From Bacillota bacterium (GTDB lineage: Bacteria > Bacillota_E > Sulfobacillia > Sulfobacillales > Sulfobacillaceae), in contig JAKAAL010000404.1 of the NCBI GenBank assembly GCA_021802375.1, positions 1 to 5,162 of the forward strand: a stretch of DNA of 5,162 bases. Reading direction: 5' to 3'. The position numbers and the translations under genes are program-made. Shown here in pieces: positions 1 to 5,162 of the stretch. Positions within the stretch are counted from its first letter, which is position 1. Each line of letters starts with the position of its first letter. The notes under the pieces were generated by a model. That model was not told the DNA's origin and did no database searches. It saw nothing but the letters and a program-made list of their open reading frames with translations.

Positions 1-345
1 TTGCAAGCCTTTTTCTAGAAATTCGTCATGCGCCAGTGGAATTTCGGACTCTAAGGCTAGTACTTGCTGTTTTCGTGCAATATCCGAATAACGTGCCAAT
101 TGGTCAATCAGCTGAACCGGATCAAACGCCGTACGGGTAAACGCCATACGCATGAGCCATGGCACTTGTTTCAGCTCGTCCATCGAATAAGATATCGCGG
201 TGGCCCCTATCGTGCCCCCAACCACTATGAGCGCCGCAGTTCCCTGCAGCAGCGCGCCAGCCCGGCCGCCTTCCAGCACAAATCCAGAAATCAATGCCAA
301 CACGCCAAAAATGATGCCGCCCAGTGCACTGCCATCAATCCGCAT
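1..345 (-). CDS. motA: Flagellar motor stator protein MotA, N-terminal part (cut by window edge)
   Basis: Reading from ATG at 345-343, the frame stays open to the window edge and gives 115 residues. MotA is the proton-channel subunit of the flagellar stator; with MotB it converts ion flow into torque in the cytoplasmic membrane. Two hydrophobic segments are visible (about residues 7-24 and 32-52). The second ends in VVGGTIGAT followed by ISYS, a typical MotA TM2 signature. A cytoplasmic stretch follows with KQVPWLMRMAF, DPVQLIDQLARYSDIAR, LALE (residues 96-99) and EFLEKGLQ, which lines up from memory with Bacillus MotA (KKVPTLFRVLF, ARREGLLALE, DAFLKNGL). TM3 and TM4, which carry the torque and proton-path residues, lie off the window. 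The start has a run of seven G at about 5 nt upstream as ribosome site. It lies 19 bp after the preceding gene, so the two are probably cotranscribed. motB is expected next. The stator type (H+ or Na+, MotA or PomA) cannot be settled from this part. Confidence 0.88.
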   Translation of the reverse strand, partial: MRIDGSALGGIIFGVLALISGFVLEGGRAGALLQGTAALIVVGGTIGATAISYSMDELKQVPWLMRMAFTRTAFDPVQLIDQLARYSDIARKQQVLALESEIPLAHDEFLEKGLQ

Positions 346-364
346 AGGGACCCCCCCGATTTCT

Positions 365-940
365 TTACATCCAAATCCCCGGCACCGCCGACTTTATGGC
401 CGTGTATCGTATAGACAGCGAGGGATTGGCATAATGGTCATATTCCGCTCCGCTCACAAACTCCCGGCGAATCATTTCGCGGCGGAGGCGAATGGGGTCT
501 AACTCTATGCCGTTTAAGTTATCTACACCAATGTAATTACCTGGTGATAATACGATTTGAGGCACCCAGGTGTTGGCGCTGTGTAGGAAAACCGCTTGAA
601 TATCAAACATTCGACGGTTGCCAACCACTTCCCACACCCCGGACCAGGGATGCGGACCCAACACGACATGGTACATGCTGTCCCGATTGCGCTCCCGATT
701 AGGTTTGATGATGTGCTTGCAAAAAATTGGTCCACCTAGAGATGGATCCACCTGGTACAACACGTTATTAAGTATGAAATGTATAAGCTCATCGCGGCTC
801 GGTTTTAACATCCCATTGGGGAAGCACCGATCCGTTTCACTCCGTCGACCGCGGCGTCGCGATTTCGGCCACCCAAATATTGGCGTGGCCATTTCGATTA
901 CTTGTCCGCCTTCGAAAAACGCTAATGTTTTCGTTGACAT
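365..940 (-). CDS. Unrecognised 191-residue soluble protein upstream of motA
   Basis: I do not recognise this family. I prefer the start ATG at 940 (MSTKTLAFFEGG), which has GGGGGG 6 nt upstream, similar to the G-run ribosome site of motA. A longer form from ATG at 1012 (215 residues) has GGGAGGA almost touching the ATG, which is too close, and its extra codons run through a 13-bp tandem duplication that changes frame. The protein has no signal peptide and no membrane segment. It has a very basic patch (SRRRGRR, residues 27-33) and two cysteines (39 and 74). Its middle is rich in aromatic and beta-type residues (HVVLGPHPWSGVWEVVG, 91-107). A C-terminal half contains NYIGVDNLNGIELDPIRLRR (135-154) and FVSGAEYDHYANPSLSIRY. 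The last codon before TAA is ATG. The stop is only 19 bp from motA, so a motility-linked or merely cotranscribed role is possible; this is inference. A composition typical of a real protein and the tight spacing support a true gene. Confidence 0.62.
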   Translation of the reverse strand: MSTKTLAFFEGGQVIEMATPIFGWPKSRRRGRRSETDRCFPNGMLKPSRDELIHFILNNVLYQVDPSLGGPIFCKHIIKPNRERNRDSMYHVVLGPHPWSGVWEVVGNRRMFDIQAVFLHSANTWVPQIVLSPGNYIGVDNLNGIELDPIRLRREMIRREFVSGAEYDHYANPSLSIRYTAIKSAVPGIWM

Positions 941-964
941 TTCCATCCCCCCGGTGGAAACCGT

Positions 965-990
965 TGTGCCCGTATACTGTGCCCGTATAC
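965..990. repeat. Perfect 13-bp tandem duplication
   Basis: The unit tgtgcccgtatac occurs twice without a spacer (965-977 and 978-990 on the plus strand). Each unit contains the 6-bp palindrome GTATAC. It lies 25 to 50 bp before the preferred ATG (940) of the unrecognised gene. Removing one copy would put the upstream ATG at 1012 out of frame with the gene; that reading would then end at a TAG after about 25 codons. This argues that 1012 is not the ancestral start. Confidence 0.9.
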
Positions 991-999
991 TAATGTTCA
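971..999 (-). promoter_or_regulatory. Possible promoter before the unrecognised gene
   Basis: On the minus strand a -35-like TGAACA (999-994; 4 of 6 to TTGACA) is 17 nt from a -10-like TATACG (976-971; 4 of 6 to TATAAT). Transcription would begin near 964, leaving a leader of about 25 nt with the GGGGGG ribosome site before ATG 940. The -10 lies in the downstream copy of the 13-bp repeat, so the duplication itself supplies the 17-nt spacing. The match is weak and may be chance. Confidence 0.3.
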
Positions 1000-1104
1000 G
1001 GGTTCGACACATTCCTCCCAGTTCCTGCTTTTATTGCCAAAGAAATAGAAATTCGAGGATGGCCCCGGAAATCGGTCTAACCGGAAGGTAATCCGCCTTA
1101 ATAA

Positions 1105-2325
1105 CTAGTTGGCGTCAAGCCAGTCGCGAATTTTAGTCTCTGCCGGCGACAGGAACGGTTGCCTGGTCAAGTAATCGCGCATTTGGGTTTTCGACAGCGC
1201 CATTCCCAACAGATCGACAATATTACGAGGACTTTGGTCATCCACCAATGCCAAAAAGGCTCTCCAGGCACTGCGAAAGTAAGGATACTGCGCTAAGAGA
1301 CTCATATACTCTTTTACCGCCTGTTTATAGCGTTTCCGCTTCACTTCGATATCCGCAATCCATATGCGGCACACATAACTTCCGGTGCCCGGTTCACCAT
1401 ACAACACATGGTCCTCGCCCTGCTCCAAAGCCATCTGCATCACGGCGTAAGCGTCATCGTAATCTTGGGTTAGAAGCATTGCTCTCCCTATTAAAAACAG
1501 AAAATCCGTAGAATAGGGATAAGTTCTGACCGCCTTTTCCAAAGTCTTGCGGGCAATCTCAAGAGTTCCTTGAGCCATGGCTATCGATGCGGTCAAATAA
1601 AGTGACTCCATCTGCCAGATCTCTGCCAGATCTTCATCATTCGACATTGGCCTCTTATTCAGCCAATCTAAAGCAACGTCCCACTGCTGCAGCCCATAAT
1701 GCAGCATCGCTAGTTTGATGCGGTTCTCCGGTTGCTGGGCTAGTTGCCCTACCAATGTTTTGGACACCAACTGCACCCACTCCTTGGGCCGTCCGCGCAC
1801 GCCGATACCTTCTCCGCGGGCCAAGCTTACCGGCAGGTCTTCCACCCCATAGCCAAATTCCGTCAAAGATGCCGCAACATTGGGTACTAGATGACCGGAA
1901 AACCGTACCATCGGAGCCCGTGGAATGAGACGAATAGTATCGTTTCCGGCCTGTTTCCACTGATCAAGCCCGTCAATATTTAGACGGTACCCACAGCGCC
2001 GATACCTCATGGTAGCCTCACGAAGCAGTCCAATGTCCATGCGGACTAACTGTTCATTTCCGTACATCCACAAAATCCAGGTTGTATCCACCGTGGACAG
2101 CAACCGATTGCGCCACACAGCAAAATCACCTTGCCAGGGAATGGCTGCCCAACCCCCCAGGCCCGGGGGCAACGCCATCAAAGGCTCCATGGGGCCCTCA
2201 AGTCCCAGCAATAGTGTGCGGTCGGCAATACTGGCTACCGAGAGCGCTGCCCGTTCAATCAAGTCTCTATCATAAGGCCAGGTTTCAATAACGACCGTAA
2301 GCCCACTTGCAGTATTGTACGCCAT
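1105..2325 (-). CDS. GT2-like glycosyltransferase domain fused to TPR repeats, catalytic DxD lost
   Basis: The 406-residue protein begins like a GT2-fold enzyme (LTVVIETWPYDRDLIERAALSV, then ADRTLLLGLEG), although with an altered nucleotide-binding start. The stretch DFAVWRNRLLSTVDTTWILW (residues 67-86) matches the D-F-x-x-x-R-N ... G-D-W-I-L-W pattern of SunS-like and TPR-linked GT2 enzymes. The next residues, usually L-D-A-D-E, are M-Y-G-N-E (87-91). The metal-binding Asp-x-Asp is thus Tyr-Gly-Asn, so sugar transfer in the usual way is doubtful. The later IRLIPRAPMVRFSGHLVP (131-148) matches the family's R-F-x-G-x-x-H region, also changed. From about 195 to 385 there are about five TPR-like helix pairs (for example ARKTLEKAVRTYP and KQAVKEYMSLLAQYP), which usually bind protein partners. 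The start ATG at 2325 lacks a good ribosome site, but an in-frame TAA lies upstream with no other ATG, GTG or TTG between. It precedes the motA unit in the same direction. A role in modifying or scaffolding surface or flagellar proteins is inference only. Confidence 0.8.
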   Translation of the reverse strand: MAYNTASGLTVVIETWPYDRDLIERAALSVASIADRTLLLGLEGPMEPLMALPPGLGGWAAIPWQGDFAVWRNRLLSTVDTTWILWMYGNEQLVRMDIGLLREATMRYRRCGYRLNIDGLDQWKQAGNDTIRLIPRAPMVRFSGHLVPNVAASLTEFGYGVEDLPVSLARGEGIGVRGRPKEWVQLVSKTLVGQLAQQPENRIKLAMLHYGLQQWDVALDWLNKRPMSNDEDLAEIWQMESLYLTASIAMAQGTLEIARKTLEKAVRTYPYSTDFLFLIGRAMLLTQDYDDAYAVMQMALEQGEDHVLYGEPGTGSYVCRIWIADIEVKRKRYKQAVKEYMSLLAQYPYFRSAWRAFLALVDDQSPRNIVDLLGMALSKTQMRDYLTRQPFLSPAETKIRDWLDAN

Positions 2326-2483
2326 GGAAATATCAGTCCCGCAGGCTCGACAAACTTTGCACCATAAAACTCGCCTAGATTAATGCGGGCGCTCCCTTTG
2401 CTAAATATTTCTGTTTGGAAGACTCACGAATTTCGAGCCTCGATATGACAGCTTTCTACAAAGTGTTCCTATTTCCCTGTTTT

Positions 2484-2511
2484 ATTATCGGGTTTTTCAT
2501 TTAGGTAGCAA
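2484..2511 (-). promoter_or_regulatory. Likely sigma-A type promoter for the TPR/GT2-like gene
   Basis: In the 223-bp gap after fxsA, the minus strand has TTGCTA (2511-2506; 4 of 6 to TTGACA), a 16-nt spacer, and GATAAT (2489-2484; 5 of 6 to TATAAT). Transcription would start near 2477, with a leader of about 150 nt to ATG 2325. CCGATAA (2491-2485), which overlaps the -10, resembles a flagellar sigma-D -10, but the only TAAA upstream is 8 nt away instead of about 15. The rest of the gap shows no ORF or clear hairpin. Confidence 0.42.
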
Positions 2512-2548
2512 ATCAATGTTGCTAGTAATGATGGCAGGAATCACAATG

Positions 2549-2929
2549 TTAGCTCCAAAAACGATCCATAAAGCGACTGGAAATCCAACGGAAAATTACG
2601 CGAGAAACAGTCACCCGTACCCCGGGAATCAAAAACAACAGGCCTATAATCCCCGTCAGGGGTCCCGGCGTAATCATAAACGCAAGTGCCACCAGCAATA
2701 AGGCGCCTTCACCTAATCGGTGCACTGGAAAGCCTTCACGGGCCCACTCATCGCGGACGGTGGCCCACCACATTTGTCCGCTGCGTTTTGCCAAATAAGC
2801 TCCGAGCAACGAGGACGCTAATGTGATGCCTATCGTCCATCCCCATCCCAAGTAGTGCGCTATCAAGAACAGCAATCCCAATTCAACTAAAGGCACAATG
2901 GCAAAAACCAACAAAAGGCGTTTTAGCAA
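2549..2929 (-). CDS. fxsA: FxsA family membrane protein
   Basis: The 126-residue protein is a small inner-membrane protein of the FxsA family. In E. coli, extra FxsA relieves F-plasmid exclusion of phage T7; its normal role is not established. The signature N-terminus LLLVFAIVPLVELGLLFLIA (residues 5-24), with the conserved Pro and Glu in TM1, is followed by GWGWTIGITLASSLLGAYLAKR (28-49). Then comes a polar loop and a final hairpin, GEGALLLVALAFMITPGPLTG with IIGLLFLIPGVR, which holds the family's T-P-G-x-L-T motif (87-92). I chose TTG at 2929-2927: AAGGTGA lies 4 nt upstream, and this start gives the family's usual N-terminus and length. ATG at 2962 (137 residues) is possible but has only a weak GAGAG site. 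ATG at 3016 would overlap the upstream gene by 26 bp. The gene follows the GT87-like gene by 61 bp and probably shares its transcript. Confidence 0.85.
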   Translation of the reverse strand: MLKRLLLVFAIVPLVELGLLFLIAHYLGWGWTIGITLASSLLGAYLAKRSGQMWWATVRDEWAREGFPVHRLGEGALLLVALAFMITPGPLTGIIGLLFLIPGVRVTVSRVIFRWISSRFMDRFWS

Positions 2930-2933
2930 AGCG

Positions 2934-2941
2934 TCACCTTC
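2934..2941 (-). promoter_or_regulatory. Ribosome binding site that decides the fxsA start
   Basis: GAAGGTGA (2941-2934) contains GGTGA, complementary to the usual UCACC at the 3' end of 16S rRNA, and sits 4 nt before the TTG codon at 2929. Neither upstream ATG (2962, 3016) has a comparable site. It lies inside the reading frame of the longer ORF, so longer forms remain possible. Confidence 0.55.
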
Positions 2942-2990
2942 TCTATGGAGCATCAATTTCATTGTGCTCTCTGGGTCCAAAATTCTCAAG

Positions 2991-4178
2991 TTAGCCTGTC
3001 GACGGCTCTTTTGCATTGACTGGGGGAGACTCGGGGAAGAAATGGTGGCACACTTTGACTAAGGCCTGTCCCGTGGTTACCGCCAAAGTTAAATAGCGTA
3101 CCACCAACCCTAACGAAAACAGACGGTAGGCATACCATGATAATGCGGGAGAGTGAGGATACATGAAATGCAAAATGGTAATCGAGTTCACATAATCCAA
3201 GAGGCCGGCAACCGCCATCATCCAATACGTCCACACCGGCCATTGGGCTAAGATAGCAAAAACCAAGAACCACAACATATATTGCGGAGAAAACACCTTA
3301 TTCACGAAAAGAAAGGTGCCAAAGGTTAAGGCCGTCGCCATCGCTACGCTGCCACCTTGCCATACCCACCACACCATCGCCAACACCATGAGGGTCACGA
3401 CCATTAGCGAGACGACGTTGACCAGACTAATCGAATGAATATGGACCCAGCGATTCGCCCAAATATCCGCCCCCAGCCCACGTCCCGCATTGAAGGTAAA
3501 AAAATACGCCCAGTTTTTGAAGTTACCAATCATAAACGGAACGTTAACCACCGCTGAGGTAATCAAAAAAGACCGCAACATTTTTTTCCACTGGCCGAGG
3601 CGTCGTTGTCGAATCAACTCGACCGTAATAAAAGGCAAGTAAAATACCGGAAATAATTTGAAAAAGACACCCAAAGCAAACGCCACACCTGAAGCAGTCC
3701 AGCGTTGTTGGCGATAGAGCCGCCACGCTCCCACCATCAGAAATATTCCACCTATGTCCCAATTCAATAAGCTATAGACCAAAAGCATAGGGGATATGGC
3801 AAACAGCATCGCATAAGCGGGTGACTCGCGATCCAGAAGCAGATAGGTTCCAATGGCACACACCCACAGGACGATGGCTGTGACGGTAAAATACCCAATG
3901 ACCCCTGGAGCAAAGGACGCAAGCCACATGAAAAGACCCATCAACACCGGGTATTCAATGCGGTTTTGCAAATAGGGCACTAAATGCAAGTATAAATGCC
4001 TAGTATGATACAAAGCGAGTATATCTGCATAGGCGAGATGGGCATACGCCCAGTCATGATAATTGCGCAATCGCCCCAAGGAGGTGAGTATGGGAGCACG
4101 TGGCAATAACCTGACATACGCCCAGATCATCCATCCGCTGAGAACTAGCCCACCTAACCATTGCCGCCGTTTTGCCAA
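2991..4178 (-). CDS. Membrane GT-C glycosyltransferase, GT87 (DUF2029)-like
   Basis: The 395-residue protein is hydrophobic along most of its length, with about nine to ten membrane segments. GT87 and related GT-C enzymes move mannose or another sugar from a polyprenyl-phosphate carrier to an acceptor on the outer face of the membrane. Visible family features are a first loop with YHDWAYAHLAYADI (40-53), giving D42 and D52 as candidate catalytic acids. Next is the aromatic-Pro motif RIEYPVL (73-79), then NWDIGGIFL (141-149), FFKLFPVFYLPF (174-185) and FSPQYMLWF (298-306). The C-terminal 20 residues are polar and probably cytoplasmic. The start is TTG at 4178, with AAAGGGG rather far upstream (about 14 nt), so a nearby start (for example CTG at 4187) cannot be ruled out. 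The donor and acceptor cannot be read from sequence. It probably leads a unit with fxsA, 61 bp downstream. Confidence 0.8.
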   Translation of the reverse strand: MAKRRQWLGGLVLSGWMIWAYVRLLPRAPILTSLGRLRNYHDWAYAHLAYADILALYHTRHLYLHLVPYLQNRIEYPVLMGLFMWLASFAPGVIGYFTVTAIVLWVCAIGTYLLLDRESPAYAMLFAISPMLLVYSLLNWDIGGIFLMVGAWRLYRQQRWTASGVAFALGVFFKLFPVFYLPFITVELIRQRRLGQWKKMLRSFLITSAVVNVPFMIGNFKNWAYFFTFNAGRGLGADIWANRWVHIHSISLVNVVSLMVVTLMVLAMVWWVWQGGSVAMATALTFGTFLFVNKVFSPQYMLWFLVFAILAQWPVWTYWMMAVAGLLDYVNSITILHFMYPHSPALSWYAYRLFSLGLVVRYLTLAVTTGQALVKVCHHFFPESPPVNAKEPSTG

Positions 4179-4181
4179 TAT

Positions 4182-4254
4182 TCTCAGATGTCCCCTTTCG
4201 ACAGATCTTCACTTCAGGTAAACGTCTGAGCACTGCCTAAGGTCACATCTAAGA
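4182..4254 (-). promoter_or_regulatory. Leader of the GT87-like gene with competing hairpins and a mini-ORF
   Basis: In the minus-strand RNA, TCTTAGATGT (4254-4245) can pair with ACATCTGAGA (4191-4182) over 10 bp including one G-U, just before the TTG start at 4178. The same TCTGAG (4188-4183) can instead pair with CTCAGA (4230-4225). GGGGAG (4260-4255) is followed 6 nt later by ATG-TGA, and the overlapping GTG at 4246 opens a 10-codon frame ending at 4214. This could be a translational leader, but the evidence is pattern only. Confidence 0.25.
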
Positions 4255-4288
4255 CTCCCCGAGCATCCCAGCACTAGAACACGAGTTT

Positions 4289-4316
4289 ATTTTCCCAGAC
4301 TTACCGCCGTCGTCAA
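4289..4316 (-). promoter_or_regulatory. Possible promoter for the GT87-like gene and fxsA
   Basis: TTGACG (4316-4311; 5 of 6 to TTGACA) is 16 nt from GAAAAT (4294-4289; 4 of 6 to TATAAT). Transcription would start near 4282 and give a leader of about 100 nt. The remainder of the 221-bp gap between the transporter and this gene shows no ORF of note and no clear GC-rich hairpin with a T run, so read-through from the transporter is also possible. Confidence 0.35.
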
Positions 4317-4399
4317 GCCAATCGAGCGCTCCCGAGTCGACCTCCCTATTTTACCACGCCGCAAGAATACCGGGTAAAAACACGATTTTTCTTCTGATT

Positions 4400-5162
4400 C
4401 TAGGTGGGCAAAGGTGGTGCAGGACGCGGTCGTCCGGGCAGCCCATTGACCAGCCACCACGCGATGATACCGGTAAAAAATGCTGCCACGACTAATGGTG
4501 CATACGGCCAGTGAGCATAGAGTAATCCCCCAGGCACAGGTGCCACCGCACCTGCCAACTCTGTGACAAAGTTAAACAGTCCGTACGCCATTCCCGCTTC
4601 CTGCCGCCTAATAGTCCGTCCCACAGCAACCCCCGCCAAACCCCGAGAACCTTCGCCAGTACCGCGCAAGATACCGGCGCATAACCCCCAGCCCACGCTA
4701 GACGGAGCCCAAATTAAGGCCATAAATCCCATGGTAACCAGTCCCATTCCATATCCCAACGAGCGCGGTATGCCCCACCTTTGCCCTATTTTCCCCCATA
4801 CGGGACCGCTTAAGGTGCCAAACAATATTCCCGCACTACCCAAAAAGCCAATGGTTTGCATGGAAAGGTGGCCTACGCTCTTCCAATAAGGCACCACAAA
4901 AGGCCAGGCCAGCCCTTGTACCATAGCCAACCCAGCAGAAAATAGCATCCATTGGAATAAACGAGGGCGTCTGCGGGGAGTCCATGAGAATTTTTTGGAT
5001 TGGCCTTTCTGACTCTTGATAGGAGGGTGTGACTTAATGGGGCAAAGAACCAAAGTGGACACCGCATAAAGAGAACCACTAATCACGAACACCAAGCTAT
5101 AGGAATAATGAGTAGCCAAATACCCCCCCAATGGTGGGACCGACCACCATTCCGGCACCTAG
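4400..5162 (-). CDS. MFS transporter, C-terminal part, frameshifted near the window edge
   Basis: This is the later part of a major facilitator superfamily transporter, a membrane carrier using ion or substrate gradients. The longest uninterrupted frame runs from 5158 (an artefactual GTG) to the TAG at 4400. In the other frame, the edge reads LGAGMVVGPTIGG (5162-5124), the classic motif C (G-x-x-x-G-P-x-x-G-G) of TM5. After seven G (5123-5129), the continuing TM6 sequence YLATHYSYSLVFVISG is in the frame shifted by one. Dropping one G joins the two. Further on are a basic central loop (PRRRPR), TM7-TM12, a motif A-like loop GPVWGKIGQRWG and a TM11 GLFNFVTELAGAVAPVPGG. The TM7-12 half and polar tail look intact. 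The substrate is unknown; multidrug or sugar efflux are both possible. It may be a pseudogene, a phase-variable gene or a base-call error. Confidence 0.8.
5123..5129 (-). other. G7 homopolymer at the MFS frameshift
   Basis: Seven C on the plus strand (seven G in the coding sense) fall exactly at the Gly-Gly of motif C. The upstream frame with seven G ends at a TAG at 5099-5097, while six G would keep a continuous transporter frame. A run of this kind is prone to slippage, both in cells and in sequencing. Confidence 0.75.

Noticed and set aside
64..502. Overlapping plus-strand frames at the left edge
   Set aside because: They are antisense to motA, whose minus-strand product is clearly recognisable. 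Their Pro/Ala/His-rich composition is typical of shadow frames.
1075..1085. Possible terminator hairpin CGGT-TAG-ACCG after the TPR/GT2-like gene
   Set aside because: The stem is only 4 bp and no T run follows on the minus strand.
618..1091. Plus-strand reading frame of 157 codons
   Set aside because: It is antisense to the unrecognised gene, has no family resemblance and no ribosome site, and runs against the uniform minus-strand direction.
1611..1632. 11-bp tandem repeat tctgccagatc
   Set aside because: It lies within the TPR/GT2-like coding region, where it reads as ordinary TPR-linker residues (DLAEIWQME), and the frame is undisturbed. It is likely chance.
2485..2503. Flagellar sigma-D promoter (TAAA ... 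CCGATAA) before the TPR/GT2-like gene
   Set aside because: TAAA and CCGATAA are only 8 nt apart instead of about 15. A TTGCTA-16-GATAAT promoter explains the same bases better.
4379..4393. A5/T5 inverted repeat after the transporter stop as a terminator
   Set aside because: The stem is only A-T pairs with no GC-rich part, so it is too weak to call.

Overview
The window carries five genes and one partial gene end, all on the minus strand, so transcription runs from the right edge to the left. The left edge holds the start of a Bacillus-type motA, there is an FxsA-family gene, and the ribosome sites are strong and purine-rich, with TTG starts on two genes. This suggests a motile Gram-positive (Firmicutes-like) bacterium of roughly balanced GC. 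An assignment to a group such as Sulfobacillus is only a guess. No RNA gene, CRISPR array, insertion sequence or convincing intrinsic terminator was seen, and no gap between genes exceeds about 225 bp.

Layout in transcription order. (1) At the right edge (5162 to 4400) is the C-terminal two thirds of an MFS transporter. Its reading frame is broken at a run of seven G just after the MFS motif C signature. (2) A 221-bp gap contains a possible promoter and a leader with competing pairings. (3) At 4178-2991 is a membrane GT-C/GT87-like glycosyltransferase. (4) At 2929-2549 is fxsA, best started at a TTG with a good ribosome site. (5) A 223-bp gap has a plausible sigma-A type promoter. (6) At 2325-1105 is a fusion of a GT2-like domain with TPR repeats, whose catalytic Asp-x-Asp is replaced, so it is probably a pseudo-glycosyltransferase. 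(7) At 940-365 is a protein I do not recognise, preceded by a perfect 13-bp tandem duplication. (8) It lies 19 bp before motA, which is cut by the left edge after 115 codons.

How they may work together: the unknown gene and motA look like one transcription unit, with motB expected just beyond the left edge. The TPR/GT2-like gene and the GT87-like gene both suggest glycan handling near motility genes, but nothing in the sequence shows that they act on flagella. I found no clearly new multi-gene system. The points most worth checking are the dead glycosyltransferase, the unknown motA-linked protein with its tandem repeat, and the frameshift in the transporter.
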